The translations under genes and the position numbers were made by a program. Of a DNA stretch of 51,876 bases, positions 43,803-51,876 are shown one piece after another. The notes beneath the pieces are model-generated. The model made no database searches. It was not told the DNA's origin and saw only the letters and a list, made by a program, of their open reading frames with translations. This stretch comes from Cytophagales bacterium. Lineage in GTDB: Bacteria > Bacteroidota > Bacteroidia > Cytophagales > JAHDFW01. The stretch lies in contig JAHDFW010000002.1 of NCBI GenBank assembly GCA_020627945.1, positions 24,219 through 76,094 of the forward strand. The letters are read 5' to 3'. Every line of letters starts with the position of its first letter. Position 1 is the first letter of the stretch.

Positions 43803-43833
43803 TTCTTGAAAATTCTTATATCTTGATCAATGC

Positions 43834-44631
43834 TTACCAAGCATCAGGCACTATATCTTTATCCTTATCAATAACCGCCCTATTCAATTTAATAATTCTT
43901 AAAAACGATAAAATCTTAATTACAATCCAAGCTGGATCAATTTCCCACCATCTTACACCAAAGTTTGGACTATTACCTCTTCTGTGATGGTTATTGTGAT
44001 AGCTTTCTCCCCACATTAAAAAATCAACCGGTAAGAAGTTCTTAGAAGTATCTCTAACCTTAAAGTTAACATAACCATAAATGTGTGCAAACCAGTTTAT
44101 AATAACTCCGTGAAATGGTCCCATTACATAATGAATAGGCAACAACAAATACAAAAACCACCAAGAATTATCACCTGATATAGATATAAAGTAAATGTAG
44201 AACACTGAATAAAAAATCCCCCAAGCAAGACGATTAAACCAATTGTCTCCTACACGTTCCATAAAACGCCAGTATGGCAACTGTCCTAACCAACGCTCTT
44301 CAATCTCAACCTTATTGTATAAAATATTATTGTAGATAATCTTAGTTTTCCACATCATATCAAACAGGTTTTTTGAAAATTTTGGTGAGTGCACATCCTT
44401 TTCAGTATCAGGAAATGCATGATGCATTCTATGCATAATTCCATAAGCATATGGACTCAAAAAAGATGACCCCTGAAAGGCCCAAGACATCGTGTAAAAA
44501 ACCTTCTCCCAGAACTTCGACATAGTAAACATTTTATGTGCAGAGTATCTGTGATAAAAGACAGATTGGGTAAACAATGATAAGTACCAGTGCCCCCAGA
44601 AAAACAACATTATTATCCAAAAAACAGTCAT
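43834..44631 (-). CDS. Fatty-acid (acyl-CoA type) desaturase
   Basis: A 265-residue membrane di-iron enzyme that introduces a double bond into acyl chains, adapting membrane fluidity. The three histidine boxes are H27-R-Y-S-A-H32, H67-R-M-H-H71 and HNNHH in MWGESYHNNHHRRGNSP. Four or so hydrophobic segments surround them. It resembles the delta-9 acyl-CoA desaturase/OLE1-type family but is shorter than eukaryotic forms and lacks a cytochrome b5 domain. A perfect -7 box lies upstream and a terminator downstream, so it is a single-gene unit. Confidence 0.92.
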   Translation of the reverse strand: MTVFWIIMLFFWGHWYLSLFTQSVFYHRYSAHKMFTMSKFWEKVFYTMSWAFQGSSFLSPYAYGIMHRMHHAFPDTEKDVHSPKFSKNLFDMMWKTKIIYNNILYNKVEIEERWLGQLPYWRFMERVGDNWFNRLAWGIFYSVFYIYFISISGDNSWWFLYLLLPIHYVMGPFHGVIINWFAHIYGYVNFKVRDTSKNFLPVDFLMWGESYHNNHHRRGNSPNFGVRWWEIDPAWIVIKILSFLRIIKLNRAVIDKDKDIVPDAW

Positions 44632-44656
44632 AGCTATTCAATTCAATTTAGGTGGC

Positions 44657-44664
44657 CAAAGATA
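44657..44664 (-). promoter_or_regulatory. -7 box of the desaturase gene
   Basis: On the minus strand TATCTTTG (44664-44657) matches TAnnTTTG exactly and lies 25 nt before the ATG at 44631. No TTG at -33. Confidence 0.5.
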
Positions 44665-44813
44665 GTAACTATATTCCATTTAAATACGTTAAATACAATA
44701 GTTATTTGTATTTTCTACCTAAAGCCATAAAATAGTACAAATTGTTCTTGTGAAAGGACCATAAAAGCCCCCATAAAGACACATAAAGGACTAATTCAAT
44801 TTATACCTTTTTT

Positions 44814-44847
44814 TTGTCAAAGTATAAGTGAAAAACCGCTACTTTTG
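44814..44847 (+). promoter_or_regulatory. Promoter of the small exported cysteine-containing protein
   Basis: TTG (44814-44816), 23-nt spacer, TACTTTTG (44840-44847). Both elements match the Bacteroidota consensus. The leader to the ATG at 44896 is about 40 nt and very AT-rich. Confidence 0.6.
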
Positions 44848-44895
44848 TGTAAACAATTATATATTTTTTTATAACTAAACTAAATTAAAAAAATC

Positions 44896-45300
44896 ATGAA
44901 AAAATTATTATTAACTCTGATTGCTTCTGCTACTATGTTAGGTGTGACAAACGCACAATGTGGTGGTGAATTGGCTCAAAACTGTGTTGGTGCATGTGCA
45001 GGAACAAGTTCTATTACTTACACAGTAACTGCCGCTGACGTAGCTGCTAGCCCAGGACCAAATGCTAACATTTGTATCTCTGGTTTAAGTTCGTCTTTAT
45101 GCCCAAATACTGATGCTGTTGGTTCTGTTACATTAAACGGTAAAAACAGAGGAACAGTTGATTTGGAAAATGGAACTAAATCTATCAAAGCTAAAGAAGG
45201 TGACGTTATCGTTGTAAATGCTTCTTTAACTCCTTCTAACCAATCTAACGTACAGTGTATTTGGTTAGGTGAGGTTTACTATGGTATTGGCTTGGACTAA
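44896..45300 (+). CDS. Small exported protein with six cysteines, unknown
   Basis: A 134-residue protein that I do not recognise. A signal peptide (MKKLLLTLIASATMLGVTNA) is followed by a mature part of about 114 residues with cysteines at 22, 30, 34, 60, 69 and 121, enough for three disulfides. The second half is beta-rich (GSVTLNGKNRGTVDLENGTKSIKAKEGDVIVVNASL). No T9SS tail and no lipobox are present. Codons are mostly GGT, GCT, TCT, ACT and AAC, unlike the mixed usage of its neighbours, which suggests high expression. It has its own consensus promoter and strong terminator. Confidence 0.8.
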   Translation: MKKLLLTLIASATMLGVTNAQCGGELAQNCVGACAGTSSITYTVTAADVAASPGPNANICISGLSSSLCPNTDAVGSVTLNGKNRGTVDLENGTKSIKAKEGDVIVVNASLTPSNQSNVQCIWLGEVYYGIGLD

Positions 45301-45325
45301 TCCTTAAAAAATTCACTTTGAGAAA

Positions 45326-45348
45326 GCCCTGACTATAAAAGTTAGGGC
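45326..45348 (+). terminator. Intrinsic terminator after the six-cysteine protein gene
   Basis: GCCCTGAC (45326-45333) and GTTAGGGC (45341-45348) form an 8-bp stem with one G-T pair and a 7-nt loop, followed by TTTTTT. It lies 26 nt past the stop codon. Confidence 0.87.
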
Positions 45349-45409
45349 TTTTTTGTCTTCTTTAACAATTACAGGCAACCTAGCATGGCACTTGTTTCGT
45401 TATATTAAC

Positions 45410-46279
45410 GTGAAACAATTCAAACTCAACATTCCTAATCCATGTCATGAAGACTGGAACCAAATGACGGAAACTCAAAAAGGTGCTTTTTGTAAAGCAT
45501 GCTCAAAAGAAGTCCTTGATTTTTCAAAAATGACCGATGAGCAACTTATTGAACAACTAAGTCAAAATTTTAATAGCTCAGGATCTTGTGGAAGATTTAA
45601 TTCGAATCAACTCCAACGTTATTACTCCCCTATAACCTCAAAAAAACATAATTCCACAAATTGGTACATGAGACCAGTTGCTTTTTTATTTGGCATTATG
45701 GGCCTAACAATCCCTTTTGGACTAAAAGCTCAAAATGTACAAAATGCAAAGTCTGCCAAAGAAAATAAAACGGATATTCAATCCGAGAAATTCGAAATAG
45801 CTGGTATCGTAATAGATCATGAAAGCGGTGAGGCAATTCCCTACGCTTCAATCTCCATTTTTGAAGATTCCACATACCTAAGTGGATCCACTTCGGACTT
45901 CAATGGAAAATTTAGAATTAAACTGAATCGTGAACAATTTGAACAAAATAAGTTCACCATTCAATTTGGACACCTTGGATATAAAACCCTTAAAGTTAAG
46001 AACGATTTCAGTGAAGATCATTCTAAGCATGTTCAAAGTATCAAGGATTTGGTAATAGCTCTCAAAAGTGATGGTTCTACAAATATAGAGGAAGTAGAAG
46101 TAGTTGTAAATGCTGAAGATTACGTCATTAAAGTAGGCATGATAACTATGGGTCAGTATTTCCCCAACGACCAAATCCGAAGAAGTCGCTCACTTAATGA
46201 TGCTCGAAACTGGCATTATGAATTCAACGAAGAGCAGTATGGTAGGGATCGTAGAAATCATCGTACAAAAGAACATTAA
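45410..46279 (+). CDS. Membrane protein with N-terminal Cys motif and carboxypeptidase-regulatory-like domain
   Basis: A 289-residue protein if started at GTG 45410 (read as Met), giving KQFKLNIPNPCHEDWNQM; the frame also opens at TTG 45353, but that lies in the terminator. Residues 12-31 carry C-H...F-C-K-A-C with KEVLDFSKMTDEQL, a cytosolic N-terminal motif I have seen in many Bacteroidota membrane proteins. A hydrophobic segment (PVAFLFGIMGLTIPFG) at about residue 105 puts the rest in the periplasm. This part has a carboxypeptidase D regulatory-like fold (FEIAGIVIDHESGEAIPYASISIF, GSTSDFNGKFRIKL, FGHLGYKTLKV). The function is unknown. Confidence 0.72.
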   Translation: MKQFKLNIPNPCHEDWNQMTETQKGAFCKACSKEVLDFSKMTDEQLIEQLSQNFNSSGSCGRFNSNQLQRYYSPITSKKHNSTNWYMRPVAFLFGIMGLTIPFGLKAQNVQNAKSAKENKTDIQSEKFEIAGIVIDHESGEAIPYASISIFEDSTYLSGSTSDFNGKFRIKLNREQFEQNKFTIQFGHLGYKTLKVKNDFSEDHSKHVQSIKDLVIALKSDGSTNIEEVEVVVNAEDYVIKVGMITMGQYFPNDQIRRSRSLNDARNWHYEFNEEQYGRDRRNHRTKEH

Positions 46280-46351
46280 CCTTCAATTTTCTTAGACTGC
46301 AATAATAAAATTCACTTGAAAATGAAACTTTTGCAAAAATCTAACGTTATA

Positions 46352-46365
46352 GTATGCATGCATAC
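46352..46365. promoter_or_regulatory. 14-bp palindrome, probable MarR operator of the fad operon
   Basis: GTATGCATGCATAC is a perfect palindrome in the position of the missing -33 element, 11 nt before the -7 box and 41 nt before the marR start. This is where a MarR repressor or activator would be expected to bind. Confidence 0.55.
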
Positions 46366-46376
46366 CATTTTTATTA

Positions 46377-46384
46377 TATATTTG
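46377..46384 (+). promoter_or_regulatory. -7 box of the fad operon
   Basis: TATATTTG matches TAnnTTTG exactly, 22 nt before the ATG of marR. The expected -33 TTG is absent; its place is taken by the palindrome. Confidence 0.55.
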
Positions 46385-46406
46385 TAATTCGCAATTTAGA
46401 ACACCT

Positions 46407-46889
46407 ATGGATCGTAAAACTATAGACTATTATTATCGCTCAACCTGGCTTGCAATCGCCAGAATGTACACTCCAATTACAGCCCAATATGACCTTACTG
46501 TTACGGCCGTCTTGGTACTGATCAATATTGATAAGAAAAATGGGACCTCTTCTACCAAAATAGCTCCTGAAATAGGCCTCGAGCCCCGAAGTATTACAAG
46601 AGTACTTAAAAGTTTAGAAAACAAAGGACTTATTAAACGAGAAAAACTTACGAGTGATAAAAGAGAAGTTACCGTCTCACTTACTCCAGAAGGACTTGCT
46701 CAACGAAGCGTAGCGGTACGTTACATTAAACACTTTCACAACGTAGTAATGGACGAAATTCCAACTGATGATTTGGAAAGCTTTTTCAAGGTTTCAGATA
46801 AAATCAATGAACTAATTAAATCTAATAAAATATACAACGAAGAGCTTAAAAACAGTATTGAGCTCGAATATCAGTCGAATCAAGAATAA
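46407..46889 (+). CDS. MarR family regulator of the beta-oxidation operon
   Basis: A 160-residue winged-helix regulator: STWLAIARMYTPITAQYDLTVTAVLVLINIDKKNGTSSTKIAPEIGLEPRSITRVLKSLENKGLIKRE contains the helix-turn-helix, and SDKREVTVSLTPEG is the wing. It is the first gene of a marR-fadN-fadA-acyl-CoA dehydrogenase operon (13 nt to the next gene). Acyl-CoA or a free fatty acid as its effector is a reasonable guess from the context, not shown. It is different from the carotenoid-cluster MarR. Confidence 0.88.
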   Translation: MDRKTIDYYYRSTWLAIARMYTPITAQYDLTVTAVLVLINIDKKNGTSSTKIAPEIGLEPRSITRVLKSLENKGLIKREKLTSDKREVTVSLTPEGLAQRSVAVRYIKHFHNVVMDEIPTDDLESFFKVSDKINELIKSNKIYNEELKNSIELEYQSNQE

Positions 46890-46902
46890 ACAATAATCTG
46901 TT

Positions 46903-49305
46903 ATGATTAGAAGAATAAAGAAAGTTGCAATCTTAGGATCAGGAATAATGGGTTCCCGCATCGCTTGTCATTTCGCAAATATCGGAATTGAAACAATCCT
47001 TTTAGACATTATCCCTTTTGAACTTAACGAAGCCGAAAAGTCAAAAGGTCTTACCATTGAAGATAAAGTCGTTAGAAATAGAATTGTTAATGACGCTTTT
47101 AAAGCCACCCTAAAGTCTAAACCCGCTTCCTTATATCATAAAAGTTTTAAAGATCGAATTACAGTAGGTAACTTCGACGACAACCTGGATCTGATCAAAG
47201 ACGCTGATTTAATCCTCGAAGCAGTTATAGAAAACCTGGATATCAAGAAATCCCTTTTCGAAAAGGTTGAAAGGCATAGAAAGGAAGGAACGATTATAGC
47301 TTCCAACACCTCTGGAATTCCAATTCATCTTATGCTTGATGGAAGAAGTGAAGATTTTCAACAGCATTTCTGTGGAGTACATTTCTTTAACCCTCCTAGA
47401 TACCTTAAACTGTTAGAGGTCATCCCTACCCCAAAAACTAAAACAGAAGTTGTTGATTTCCTTATGGAGTATGGAGACAAGAATTTGGGTAAAAGAACAG
47501 TACTTTGTAAAGATACACCAGCATTTATTGCTAATCGCGTTGGAATTTATGCCATTCTAAAAGTTGTAGAATCAATGCAAAAACTTGGTCTTAACGTAGA
47601 CCAAATTGACAAACTTACAGGACCAGTTATTGGGAGACCAAAGTCGGCTACTTTTCGAACTTCAGATGTAGTTGGGCTTGATACATTAGCGAAAGTAGCT
47701 AACAATCTCCATGCTGGCTTAGTAAACGACGAAGCTAGAGATATTTTCAAACTTCCAGATTATATTGGAAAAATGTTGGACAACAACATGCTGGGAGATA
47801 AAACCAAGCAAGGTTTTTATAAAAAGACTAAAGATGAAAACGGTAAACGTAAAATTCTCACCCTTGATATTCAGACGTTCGAATATAACGACAAACAAAA
47901 AGTAAATTTTCCCACGCTAGGCCAAACTAAACCAATCGAAAATCTTAAAGACCGCTTCCCTATTTTATTAGGAGGAAAAGATGAGGCTGGCGAGTTCTAT
48001 AGAGATTCTTTCTTTGGCTTGTTCCAATACGTAACTAATCGCATTCCTGAAATCGCTGATGAACTGTACAAAATTGATCAAGCCATCTGCGCTGGTTTCG
48101 GATGGGAAATGGGACCATTTGAAACTTGGGATGCTGTAGGCTTAAAAAAGTCCATTAATAAAATGGAAGAAGCCGGATACACGCCTAATCAGTGGGTATA
48201 CGACATGTTAGATGCTGGATGTGAGTCTTTCTATGTAGTAGAAGACGGAAACAAAAAATACTACGACGTCACTTCAAAAAGTTATAAAGCACTTCCGGGT
48301 GGTAGCTCTTTTATCATACTCGATAACATCCGAAAAACTAATAAAGTTTGGGGGAACGCTGGCGCTACATTATTTGACATTGGAGACGGAGTATTGAATT
48401 TAGAGTTTCACACTAAAATGAATACCCTAGGGGGTGAAGTAATTTCTGCCATTAATAAATCTATTTCCATCGCTGAAGAAAACTGGAAGGGTCTTGTAAT
48501 TGGTAACCAAGCTCCTAATTTTTCTGCTGGAGCAAATCTAGCGCTCCTTCTTATGTACGCGATAGAACAAGAATACGATGAAATCAATATGATGATTGCT
48601 GCATTTCAAAAAACAATGATGCGATTAAGATATTCATCAATCCCGACTGTTGCTGCACCTCATGGAATGGCCTTAGCGGGAGGTTGTGAACTTACACTAC
48701 ACACCGACCTTATTCAAGCTGCTGCAGAAACATATACAGGTTTAGTAGAGGTAGGTGTTGGACTAATTCCTGCGGGTGGAGGAACAAAAGAACTAACACT
48801 TCGCGTTTCCGATAGAATAGAAGCTGGAGATGTAGAGTTAAACGCGTTGCAAAACTCGTTCATGCATATTGCAACGGGTAAAGTAGCTACATCTGCATAC
48901 GAGGCATTTGACATGAGAATTCTTACAGAGAAGGATCGAATCTCCATTAATAAAGATCGCCAGATTGCGGATGCAAAAAATGCGGTACTCAAAATGGTTG
49001 AAAATGGATATAATCAACCCAAACAACGTGATGACATTAAAGTACAAGGCAGGGCTGGAATGGCTTTATTTACCGCAGGTGTCATGGGTATGAGAAGGGG
49101 TAATTACATCAGTGATCATGATGTTAAAATAGCTGAAAAGATCTCCTATGTAATGAACGGCGGTGACCTATCCCAATCAACATTGGTATCAGAACAATAT
49201 TTACTGGATTTAGAAAGAGAGGCTTTCTTGTCTCTTACTGGTGAACGTAAAACCTTGGAGCGTATTCAACATATGCTAAAAACAGGTAAACCATTAAGAA
49301 ACTAA
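46903..49305 (+). CDS. 3-hydroxyacyl-CoA dehydrogenase/enoyl-CoA hydratase, FadN type
   Basis: An 800-residue bifunctional beta-oxidation enzyme. The N-terminal half is the NAD-dependent hydroxyacyl-CoA dehydrogenase (GSGIMGS at 12-18, FNPPRYLKLLEVIP, KDTPAFIANRVG), followed by a second helical domain. From about residue 490 comes the crotonase-type hydratase (VLNLEFHTKMNTL, NQAPNFSAGANLALLL, HGMALAGGCELTLHTDLI, GVGLIPAGGGTKEL). This order (dehydrogenase first) is that of B. subtilis FadN and opposite to E. coli FadB. It turns enoyl-CoA into 3-ketoacyl-CoA for the thiolase encoded next. Confidence 0.93.
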   Translation: MIRRIKKVAILGSGIMGSRIACHFANIGIETILLDIIPFELNEAEKSKGLTIEDKVVRNRIVNDAFKATLKSKPASLYHKSFKDRITVGNFDDNLDLIKDADLILEAVIENLDIKKSLFEKVERHRKEGTIIASNTSGIPIHLMLDGRSEDFQQHFCGVHFFNPPRYLKLLEVIPTPKTKTEVVDFLMEYGDKNLGKRTVLCKDTPAFIANRVGIYAILKVVESMQKLGLNVDQIDKLTGPVIGRPKSATFRTSDVVGLDTLAKVANNLHAGLVNDEARDIFKLPDYIGKMLDNNMLGDKTKQGFYKKTKDENGKRKILTLDIQTFEYNDKQKVNFPTLGQTKPIENLKDRFPILLGGKDEAGEFYRDSFFGLFQYVTNRIPEIADELYKIDQAICAGFGWEMGPFETWDAVGLKKSINKMEEAGYTPNQWVYDMLDAGCESFYVVEDGNKKYYDVTSKSYKALPGGSSFIILDNIRKTNKVWGNAGATLFDIGDGVLNLEFHTKMNTLGGEVISAINKSISIAEENWKGLVIGNQAPNFSAGANLALLLMYAIEQEYDEINMMIAAFQKTMMRLRYSSIPTVAAPHGMALAGGCELTLHTDLIQAAAETYTGLVEVGVGLIPAGGGTKELTLRVSDRIEAGDVELNALQNSFMHIATGKVATSAYEAFDMRILTEKDRISINKDRQIADAKNAVLKMVENGYNQPKQRDDIKVQGRAGMALFTAGVMGMRRGNYISDHDVKIAEKISYVMNGGDLSQSTLVSEQYLLDLEREAFLSLTGERKTLERIQHMLKTGKPLRN

Positions 49306-49342
49306 GTTACACTTTATCCAATTTAACATTAATCAAAACATT

Positions 49343-50518
49343 ATGAATGCATATATAGTAGCAGGGTTTAGATCAGCAGTTGGAAAGGCAAAAAAAGGAG
49401 GTTTCCGCTTCTATCGCCCAGATGATCTTGCCGTAGACGTAATCCAACATCTTATATCTACATTACCAAATCTAGATCCTAAAAGAATAGATGACCTAAT
49501 CGTTGGTAATGCGGTTCCTGAAGCTGAACAAGGAATGCAAATGGGTCGAATGATCTCACTACTTGCGCTTCCTCAAGACGTTCCTGGAATGATCATCAAT
49601 CGATATTGTGGTAGTGGTTTAGAGGCTATTAATATTGCAGCTGCTAGAATTCACGCAGGAATGGCCGACTGTATTATCGCTGGAGGAACAGAGTCCATGA
49701 GTTTGGTACCTGTTATGGGGCACAAAACGGTTCTAAATTATAAAATCGCACATCAGTTTCCAGACTATTACTGTAGCATGGGTGCAACGGCAGAAAATGT
49801 AGCTCATGACTTTAATATCTCTAGAGAAGATCAGGATGAATTTTCGTACAACTCTCACCAAAAGGCCATTAATGCCATTTCTGAAGGGAAATTTAAAGAT
49901 GAGATTGTTCCGGTAACCGTGGAAGAGGTTTATCTAGACGAAAAAAACAAAAAGAAAACTCGTTCTTGGATTGTTGACACCGATGAAGGGCCACGTGCTG
50001 ACACTTCAATAGAAGCATTAGGAAAGCTACGTCCTGTTTTTGCTCAAGGAGGTTCAGTTACAGCAGGAAATTCTTCCCAAACTTCCGACGGAGCAAGTTT
50101 TGTAATGGTAATGTCAGAAAAAATGGTAAATGAGTTAAACTTAAAGCCAATTGCAAGAATGATGAGTTATGCAGCTGCTGGAGTAGATCCTAGGATAATG
50201 GGAATAGGTCCAGTTGCAGCAATTCCAAAAGCCTTGGATCGTGCTGGGCTTAAACTTAGTGACATTCAACAAATTGAATTAAACGAAGCTTTTGCAGCAC
50301 AAAGTATTGCAGTAATTCGCGAGTTGAATCTAGATCCTAACATTATAAACCCAAATGGTGGAGCAATTGCATTAGGGCATCCACTAGGTTGCTCTGGTGC
50401 TAAACTTTCGGTACAACTGTTCAACGAAATGAGAAGAAGAAATCAAAAGTACGGAATGGTAACAGCCTGTGTTGGTGGTGGCCAAGGCGTTGCTGGCATC
50501 TACGAACTACTAAACTAA
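49343..50518 (+). CDS. Acetyl-CoA C-acyltransferase (3-ketoacyl-CoA thiolase)
   Basis: Cleaves 3-ketoacyl-CoA to acetyl-CoA and a shortened acyl-CoA. The 391-residue thiolase has the nucleophile C89 in [22 protein letters not shown], the LNEAFAAQ motif, [18 protein letters not shown] with the catalytic His, and the second active-site Cys in [12 protein letters not shown]. It lies 37 nt after the FadN-type gene and 42 nt before the acyl-CoA dehydrogenase, so the order matches the Bacillus fadN-fadA-fadE operon. Confidence 0.95.
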   Translation: MNAYIVAGFRSAVGKAKKGGFRFYRPDDLAVDVIQHLISTLPNLDPKRIDDLIVGNAVPEAEQGMQMGRMISLLALPQDVPGMIINRYCGSGLEAINIAAARIHAGMADCIIAGGTESMSLVPVMGHKTVLNYKIAHQFPDYYCSMGATAENVAHDFNISREDQDEFSYNSHQKAINAISEGKFKDEIVPVTVEEVYLDEKNKKKTRSWIVDTDEGPRADTSIEALGKLRPVFAQGGSVTAGNSSQTSDGASFVMVMSEKMVNELNLKPIARMMSYAAAGVDPRIMGIGPVAAIPKALDRAGLKLSDIQQIELNEAFAAQSIAVIRELNLDPNIINPNGGAIALGHPLGCSGAKLSVQLFNEMRRRNQKYGMVTACVGGGQGVAGIYELLN

Positions 50519-50560
50519 GACACGATAATACATTTTTGAACCTTTAAATAAATTAATAAT

Positions 50561-51876
50561 ATGGCACTAAAAGGAGGCGAATTTTTGGTAAAAGACTTGA
50601 ATGCAAAAGACATGTTCATCCCAGAAGAGTGGAATGAAGAACAAAAAATGATTGCTCAAACATGTTTGGATTTCATAGAAACTGAAATTAATCCATTATT
50701 GGATGAAATCGACAGTCAAAAGGATCCTGAACTTATGCCTTCTTTGTTGAATAAGGCTGGTGAACTGGGTCTATTAGGAACTTCTATTCCAGAAGAATAC
50801 GGCGGATTTGGAACTGATGAAAACACCTCTTTATTAGTGTCTGAAACTACTGGTCGCGGCCATTCGTTTGCTGTTGCTCTCTCTGCGCATACAGGAATAG
50901 GAACTTTACCTATCCTTTACTTTGGAAATGAAGAGCAAAAGTCAAAATACTTACCAAAATTAGCCACTGGAGAATACAAAGCTGCTTATTGCCTTACTGA
51001 ACCCGAATCAGGTTCTGATGCCAATTCAGGAAAAACTAAAGCAGTACTTTCTGAAGACGGAAAATACTATTCCATTACAGGTCAAAAAATGTGGATTACA
51101 AATGGAGGATTTGCAGATGTATTCATTGTCTTTGCCAAGATTGAAGATGACAAAAATTTAACCGGTTTCATTGTAGAAAAGGATTTCGGAGGAGTTACTA
51201 TGAATGAGGAAGAAAAGAAAATGGGAATTAAAGGTTCTTCCACACGTCAGGTCTTCTTTAACGATTGTAAAGTTCCTGTAGAAAACATGCTCTCCGAACG
51301 CCAAAACGGATTTAAAATAGCAGTAAATATTCTTAACATTGGTCGTGTAAAACTTGGAGCTGCAGCAACAGGTGGAATGAAATCTGCAATCAATCATGCC
51401 ATTAATTACTCTAACGAACGTAAACAATTCGGAACTTCTATTTCTAACTTTGGTGCTATCAAACATAAAATTGCCGAAATGGTAACCAAGACTTGGGTCT
51501 CGGAGGCAATGGTATATAGAATTGGTAAGGATATCTCTGAAAAAGCATCTGAAATTCTTGCAGAAGGAGGTGATTATGCTAAATCGAAACTTAAATCTGC
51601 AGAAGAATATGCGATAGAATGTGCTATCAGCAAAGTCTTCTGTTCAGAATCACTAGACTTCGTTGTTGACGAGGGAGTTCAAATTTATGGTGGCATGGGA
51701 TTCTCGGCAGATGCTCCTATGGACCGATCTTACAGAGACTCCAGAATCAACAGAATATTTGAGGGGACTAATGAAATCAATCGCATGCTTACGGTTGATA
51801 TGATGCTAAAAAGAGCCATGAAAGGACATATTGATCTTATGGGACCTGCCATGGCGGTAGTAGCAGAATTACAAAC
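50561..51876 (+). CDS. Acyl-CoA dehydrogenase (3' end cut by the window)
   Basis: The frame starts at ATG 50561 (MALKGGEFLVKDLNAKDMFIPEEW) and stays open for 438 codons to the end of the window. It carries the acyl-CoA dehydrogenase segments: YCLTEPESGSDANSGKT, KMWITNGGFADVF, GIKGSSTRQVFF, RKQFG, GMGFSADAPMDRSYRDSRI and FEGTNEINR, where the Glu of FEGTNEI is at the position of the catalytic base. FAD-linked; makes the first double bond in fatty-acid breakdown. Bacteroidota members with this start are about 600 residues, so roughly a quarter is missing. Antisense frame 51158-51466 is a shadow. Confidence 0.94.
   Translation, partial: MALKGGEFLVKDLNAKDMFIPEEWNEEQKMIAQTCLDFIETEINPLLDEIDSQKDPELMPSLLNKAGELGLLGTSIPEEYGGFGTDENTSLLVSETTGRGHSFAVALSAHTGIGTLPILYFGNEEQKSKYLPKLATGEYKAAYCLTEPESGSDANSGKTKAVLSEDGKYYSITGQKMWITNGGFADVFIVFAKIEDDKNLTGFIVEKDFGGVTMNEEEKKMGIKGSSTRQVFFNDCKVPVENMLSERQNGFKIAVNILNIGRVKLGAAATGGMKSAINHAINYSNERKQFGTSISNFGAIKHKIAEMVTKTWVSEAMVYRIGKDISEKASEILAEGGDYAKSKLKSAEEYAIECAISKVFCSESLDFVVDEGVQIYGGMGFSADAPMDRSYRDSRINRIFEGTNEINRMLTVDMMLKRAMKGHIDLMGPAMAVVAELQ

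Noticed and set aside
43780-45348. The shared GCCCTGAC stem of the terminators at 43780 and 45326 as a mobile repeat
   Set aside because: Both are ordinary intrinsic terminators with T-runs; similar GC-rich stems arise easily and no further flanking identity is seen.
51158-51466. 102-codon minus-strand frame
   Set aside because: It lies fully inside the acyl-CoA dehydrogenase coding sequence, which has clear family motifs.

Overview
The window is an AT-rich chromosomal segment from a member of the Bacteroidota, most likely a marine-type Flavobacteriales. The evidence is type IX secretion (T9SS) cargo and machinery genes, a fused lpxC-fabZ gene, a porX-type response regulator, and promoters with the Bacteroidota -7 box TAnnTTTG instead of a sigma70 -10 box. 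I see no rRNA, tRNA, CRISPR array, prophage or insertion sequence. Coding density is high.

Left part (1-15.9 kb, almost all on the minus strand): the first codons of a probable secDF, a small unknown membrane-anchored or exported protein, uridine kinase (udk) and an ITP/XTP pyrophosphatase (rdgB). Four large exported proteins with T9SS C-terminal sorting domains follow; three of them are tandem paralogues with an N-terminal cleaved-adhesin/choice-of-anchor-J type module. Next come a radical SAM/SPASM protein, hslU, porQ (T9SS) and lon. Divergent from lon is a PorE-like TPR/beta-propeller/CRD/OmpA protein, followed by tspO and, convergently, a secreted C1 peptidase.

Middle part (20-29.6 kb): a LytS/LytTR two-component pair, an HscA-like Hsp70, and then a carotenoid cluster: marR, a MerR regulator with a B12-binding domain (CarH/LitR type), crtI, crtB, an unknown exported protein, idi and crtZ. 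The MerR protein keeps the W-x9-EH and E-x-H-x-x-G motifs of adenosylcobalamin photoreceptors. Repeated TGTTTAA half-sites and TTTGTT/AACAAA inverted repeats sit on the promoters of this cluster, which suggests light- and MarR-controlled pigment synthesis. No lycopene cyclase is present in the window.

Right part (29.6-51.9 kb): purK-purE, a DUF2461 protein, two MORN-like repeat proteins (one with a TonB C-terminal domain), a lipoprotein hydrolase, a DUF819 membrane protein, a small lipoprotein and porX (minus strand). These are followed by an HD phosphohydrolase with a TTG start, the lipid A genes lpxD, lpxC-fabZ and lpxA, a gap of about 600 bp with a gene remnant, and a fatty-acid desaturase. 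The end holds a small cysteine-containing exported protein with its own promoter and terminator, a membrane protein with a carboxypeptidase-regulatory-like domain, and a beta-oxidation operon (marR, FadN-type bifunctional enzyme, thiolase, acyl-CoA dehydrogenase cut by the window end).

The main themes are protein secretion through T9SS (cargo plus PorQ, PorE-like and PorX), envelope lipid synthesis, pigment synthesis under a probable B12/light sensor, and fatty-acid degradation under a MarR regulator. The most testable new signals are the regulatory sites of the carotenoid and beta-oxidation operons, the unknown exported protein inside the carotenoid operon, and the small exported cysteine-rich protein at 44.9 kb.
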